From positions 26,025,001 to 26,089,000 of the forward strand of contig NC_068975.1 of assembly GCF_016808095.1 (NCBI RefSeq): 64,000 bases of DNA. Direction: 5' to 3'. Origin of the DNA: Vigna angularis (Eukaryota > Streptophyta > Magnoliopsida > Fabales > Fabaceae). The notes under the pieces were generated by a model, which was given only the letters and a program-made list of their open reading frames with translations, did not search any database and was not told the origin of the DNA. Positions 62,350 to 64,000 of this stretch are shown here, piece after piece. Positions within the stretch are counted from its first letter, which is position 1. Each line of letters begins with the position of its first letter. The translations under genes were made by a program, and so were the position numbers.

Positions 62350-63666
62350 GGGTGTTGCTTCCTCCATCACCACTCCTTCTCCTTCCACCTCTCCATTCTT
62401 CTTTTACGCTTTCTTCTACTTCTCTATTTCTGTTTTATCTTTGAGTAAAATTTTATTTTTACGATTAATATTTTTTAACTTGTACCCACTCCAATCCAAT
62501 CCCCTATGCATGCACCGACATACAAGCTCTCCTTCCTTTTTAACGTTCCACGACTTCTCATTGTTTTTGTTTCATTATGCTCTTCTTCTTGTTTAACGTT
62601 CTAATTCTTCCTCCTCTCTTTCTTTCATTGTGGTGTGAGAGTGTGGTGAGTGAGAGGTTGCAGGTGGTGGTGGAAGGAATTGTTCCAGCAATGTCAAAGG
62701 TCGGCCTCGGTGATGCTTGAAGGTCTCGGTGGTGCATAAAGATGCAAAAGGGTGAAGGTGCACTGCGTCGACGTACGTAATCAACCCTAAATTAACGTAT
62801 AAACCTTAAACGGATGTTGACATCCGCTGACAATTTTTAATCAAGGGAAAAAAATGACATAAAGTGATAGTTATTAGTTAATTAAAGGATATCATCGCCG
62901 TGTTGCCTCCATCGGGGGAGAAGAACAACCAAAACTACAACTCACTTTCTCTCTCTCATTCTCTGATCTATAAATCATCATTTGTCACTTATTCAAATTT
63001 AGCTTTGACCCATTTTCTATAATCTTGTTTTTTTATTCACCACCGGGCAAGTATTGGTGGTTTCCAATGTAATTTGATCCAATTCCTTGGAAATCACCAT
63101 GCAACCTTTATTGCTATTGTTATTTTACCCAAAAAAAATTTTCAACCAATATCGATTCCGAGAATCCTCAACGAAAAATGAAAATCAAGATGGAATCTTG
63201 GTTTGCTTCTGTTTCTGTTTTTCACTTTATGTATGTGATGTTTGATTAAATGTGGTTCTTTACCCTTTTCTGCAGTGCTTCCCAAGTTTTGAATTTTTAT
63301 CGTGAATAGGTTGTTCTCTTCATTTTCAAGATTTGTACATGTAGTGCCAAGATTTTTATACACTATCGCACCGCACCACCACGAACGAAGAGCAAATGGA
63401 GAGTTGGGGTGAGAAGAAACAGATCTCACCGAAAGAGAGAAGAGAGTGAGACGGAGGTGAGAAGAAACAGATCTCAAAGAAGAGAGAAAGAGTGAGAGAA
63501 AGCTAGGGGGAGGGGTGGGGCTGCGAGAGAAAGTGAGAATGATTTAGGGTTTGGTAAATAAATAAGGTAAAAAGTAAAATGATTAAAAATTAAAGGGTAA
63601 TTTGGTAATTAAAAAATTTGTGGAGAGGTGGAGGGAGAAAGGGTGGTGGTGGAGGGAACAACATCC
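62350..63666. mobile_element. Mutator-like non-autonomous transposon, 1.3 kb
   Basis: The first 46 or so bases (GGGTGTTGCTTCCTCCATCA onward) are matched in reverse complement by the last (ending GGAGGGAACAACATCC). Flanks are TTGTTAATT at 62341-62349 and TTGTTGATT at 63667-63675, an 8-of-9 match fitting the 9-bp duplication of Mutator-like elements. No transposase frame is visible. The interior is of mixed composition with GC-rich, gene-like patches (62640-62790, 62890-62950, 63355-63540) and intron-like stretches, so it could be a Pack-MULE carrying captured gene pieces. Confidence 0.6.
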
Positions 63667-63967
63667 TTGTTGATTATGTGGAATGCATGATTGATATATT
63701 GTCAATTTAATTATTTGTTTGCGTGATATTATCAATGTGATATGTTGACTTGTTGATTAAATGGTGGTTTAGAATTAAATGGGTGTGAGTTTGATTCTAC
63801 AAAGAAAAAGAGTTAAGAGAAACTTTTGTTTTAATTGAATTTTAGGCTCAAAGGTAAAAGTCATTTTGCCTTTATTAATTGGTGTAAAAATAATATAAGG
63901 GGTGTTGAAAGTAAAAGAATAAAATTAAAATATGCAAACACAACCTGAATCTATGAGAGATGAGAGT

Positions 63968-64000
63968 TGTTCCCTCTCCATTCCTTTTTTCTCCTTCTAT
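63968..64000. repeat. Second MULE-type terminal sequence, cut by the window end
   Basis: GTTGTTCCCTCTCCATTCC and the CT-rich sequence after it resemble the terminal repeat of the neighbouring element, suggesting another copy that continues beyond the window. Confidence 0.45.

Noticed and set aside
62348..62784. Two open frames (plus and minus) in the Mutator-like element as possible new genes
   Set aside because: They run across the terminal repeat or CT-rich low-complexity sequence and show no conserved residues.

Overview
The window is nuclear plant DNA: strongly AT-rich, intron-rich genes with GT-AG splice sites, many (TA)n microsatellites, LTR retrotransposon debris and small foldback elements. 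Protein similarity recalled from memory and the style of the dispersed repeats suggest a legume, possibly Vigna or Phaseolus; the genus is an inference.

Layout. (1) 0.2-8.7 kb: two tandem minus-strand ERD6-like monosaccharide transporter genes, each assembled here into 18 exons with a continuous frame (484 and 477 aa). (2) 8.7-30.8 kb: a gene desert holding foldback MITEs, tandem repeats, a decayed Ty1-copia element with both LTRs (18.6-21.4 kb), and a 2.7-kb solo LTR with a 5-bp target-site duplication (23.9-26.7 kb). (3) 31.0-32.6 kb: an intact six-exon gene for cytosolic ribosomal protein uS11 (RPS14, 150 aa). (4) 32.6-50.7 kb: a segmental-duplication cluster with three intact four-exon short-chain dehydrogenase genes of the seed 'glucose and ribitol dehydrogenase homolog' family (294 aa each), arranged minus, plus, minus. 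Pieces of the RPS14 3' region were copied with them and lie as relics at about 42.7 and 46.1 kb. (5) 52.0-55.4 kb: a second, internally deleted copia element bracketed by an exact 44-bp direct repeat. (6) 56.9-61.5 kb: a third ERD6-like gene (485 aa), same strand and same exon structure as the first two. (7) 62.3-63.7 kb: a Mutator-like non-autonomous element.

The three transporters are paralogues. Copies 1 and 3 keep the residues that contact sugar in structurally characterised hexose transporters; copy 2 is uninterrupted but has changed three of them. The three SDR genes share a CACGTG (G-box/ABRE-type) element upstream of a TATA box, consistent with the ABA- and seed-linked expression known for the family. 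RPS14 and the SDR block sit inside the ERD6-like array and are functionally unrelated to it. I found no tRNA gene or CRISPR, and nothing I would call a new biological system; the most informative points are transporter copy 2, the inverted SDR duplication, the hairpin-preserving tandem repeat in the solo LTR, and the 44-bp repeat around the second copia element.
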